This document shows, in pieces, positions 6,197-6,453 of a DNA stretch of 6,453 nucleotides. The stretch comes from Acetobacteraceae bacterium. GTDB taxonomy: Bacteria > Pseudomonadota > Alphaproteobacteria > Acetobacterales > Acetobacteraceae. Each line of letters begins with the position of its first letter. Position 1 is the first letter of the stretch. Both the position numbers and the translations under genes were made by a program. The DNA is taken from NCBI GenBank assembly GCA_019237355.1, contig JAFAHH010000926.1:1-6453 (forward strand), written 5' to 3'. The notes under the pieces were generated by a model, which saw nothing but the letters and a program-made list of their open reading frames with translations, did no database searches and had not been told where the DNA came from.

Positions 6197-6453
6197 TTAT
6201 TTCCCAGTATCCACAACTGACCACGATACCTTCACAATGCCCGGGCGGTGGGCGAGTTCTCTGGCAAGACGCTCGGGAACCGCTTTGCGGAATTGCAGCT
6301 CGTAACGCATGGCGGTTCGGCAACAGGCTGGCTGATAGACCACTTCCCAAGATCGCACCCGAACACCGAGGCGCTGAAGCTCACCCTCGAGTTCCGCCTC
6401 GCTCGGCCCCTCAGCGCCCGACTCGACGCAAAGCGTTCCGATCCGATCCGGAT
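6197..6453 (-). CDS. C-terminal fragment, resembles ACT-like tail of MgtC/SapB family (partial)
   Basis: The last 84 residues of a protein whose start lies beyond the right edge. The fragment has the pattern of a small alpha/beta ACT-like domain: strand (IGTLCVES), helix (EAELEGELQRLG), strand (VRVRSWEVVYQ), strand (AMRYELQFRK), helix (VPERLARELAHRPG), strand (IVKVSWSVV). The ending, with an alternating strand around YEL, a helix and then PG-x-x-x-V-x-W, is what I recall from the C-terminal domain of MgtC/SapB membrane proteins, linked to growth at low magnesium and to virulence in some species. The diagnostic membrane half is not in the window, so other ACT-like proteins remain possible. The proline-rich gene begins 4 bases after its stop. 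Confidence 0.5.
   Translation of the reverse strand, partial: PDRIGTLCVESGAEGPSEAELEGELQRLGVRVRSWEVVYQPACCRTAMRYELQFRKAVPERLARELAHRPGIVKVSWSVVDTGK

Overview
The window looks like a piece of an alphaproteobacterial chromosome. It is GC-rich, and all seven genes I can support lie on the minus strand, so they are read right to left. The best taxonomic clues are a FixL-type haem oxygen-sensor kinase next to a FixK-type Crp/Fnr regulator, a class I polyphosphate kinase 2, and an HpnL-like membrane protein of the kind found in hopanoid-making alphaproteobacteria. No tRNA, rRNA, CRISPR array, transposase or insertion sequence is visible, and no plus-strand reading frame is convincing.

In transcription order: (1) 6197-6453, the C-terminal end of a protein that runs off the right edge and resembles the ACT-like tail of MgtC/SapB proteins; (2) 5887-6192, a 101-residue proline-rich protein starting 4 bases after that stop; (3) 5382-5886, about 500 bases without a supportable gene but with palindromes and a strong hairpin; (4) 4236-5381, a membrane-anchored PAPS-type sulfotransferase; (5) 3271-4242, an HpnL-like/UPF0104 integral membrane protein whose start overlaps the sulfotransferase stop by 7 bases; (6) 3087-3270, an intergenic region; (7) 2238-3086, PPK2; (8) 2105-2237, a regulatory gap with a FixJ-site-like inverted repeat; (9) 1406-2104, FixK; (10) 1-1321, FixL, cut by the left edge within its ATPase domain.

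Two modules stand out. The left module is low-oxygen signalling: FixL would sense O2 through haem in its second PAS domain, an off-window FixJ would activate fixK through the site near 2173-2198, and FixK would control respiration genes. PPK2, just upstream on the same strand, could supply nucleoside triphosphates from polyphosphate when respiration is limited; the functional link is inferred. The right module couples a sulfotransferase to a multi-pass membrane protein, which suggests sulfation of a lipid or exported molecule at the inner membrane; the substrate cannot be read from sequence. Most of the window is recognisable families. The parts least covered by known biology are the sulfotransferase/HpnL-like pair, the proline-rich protein and the odd 5' end of fixL.
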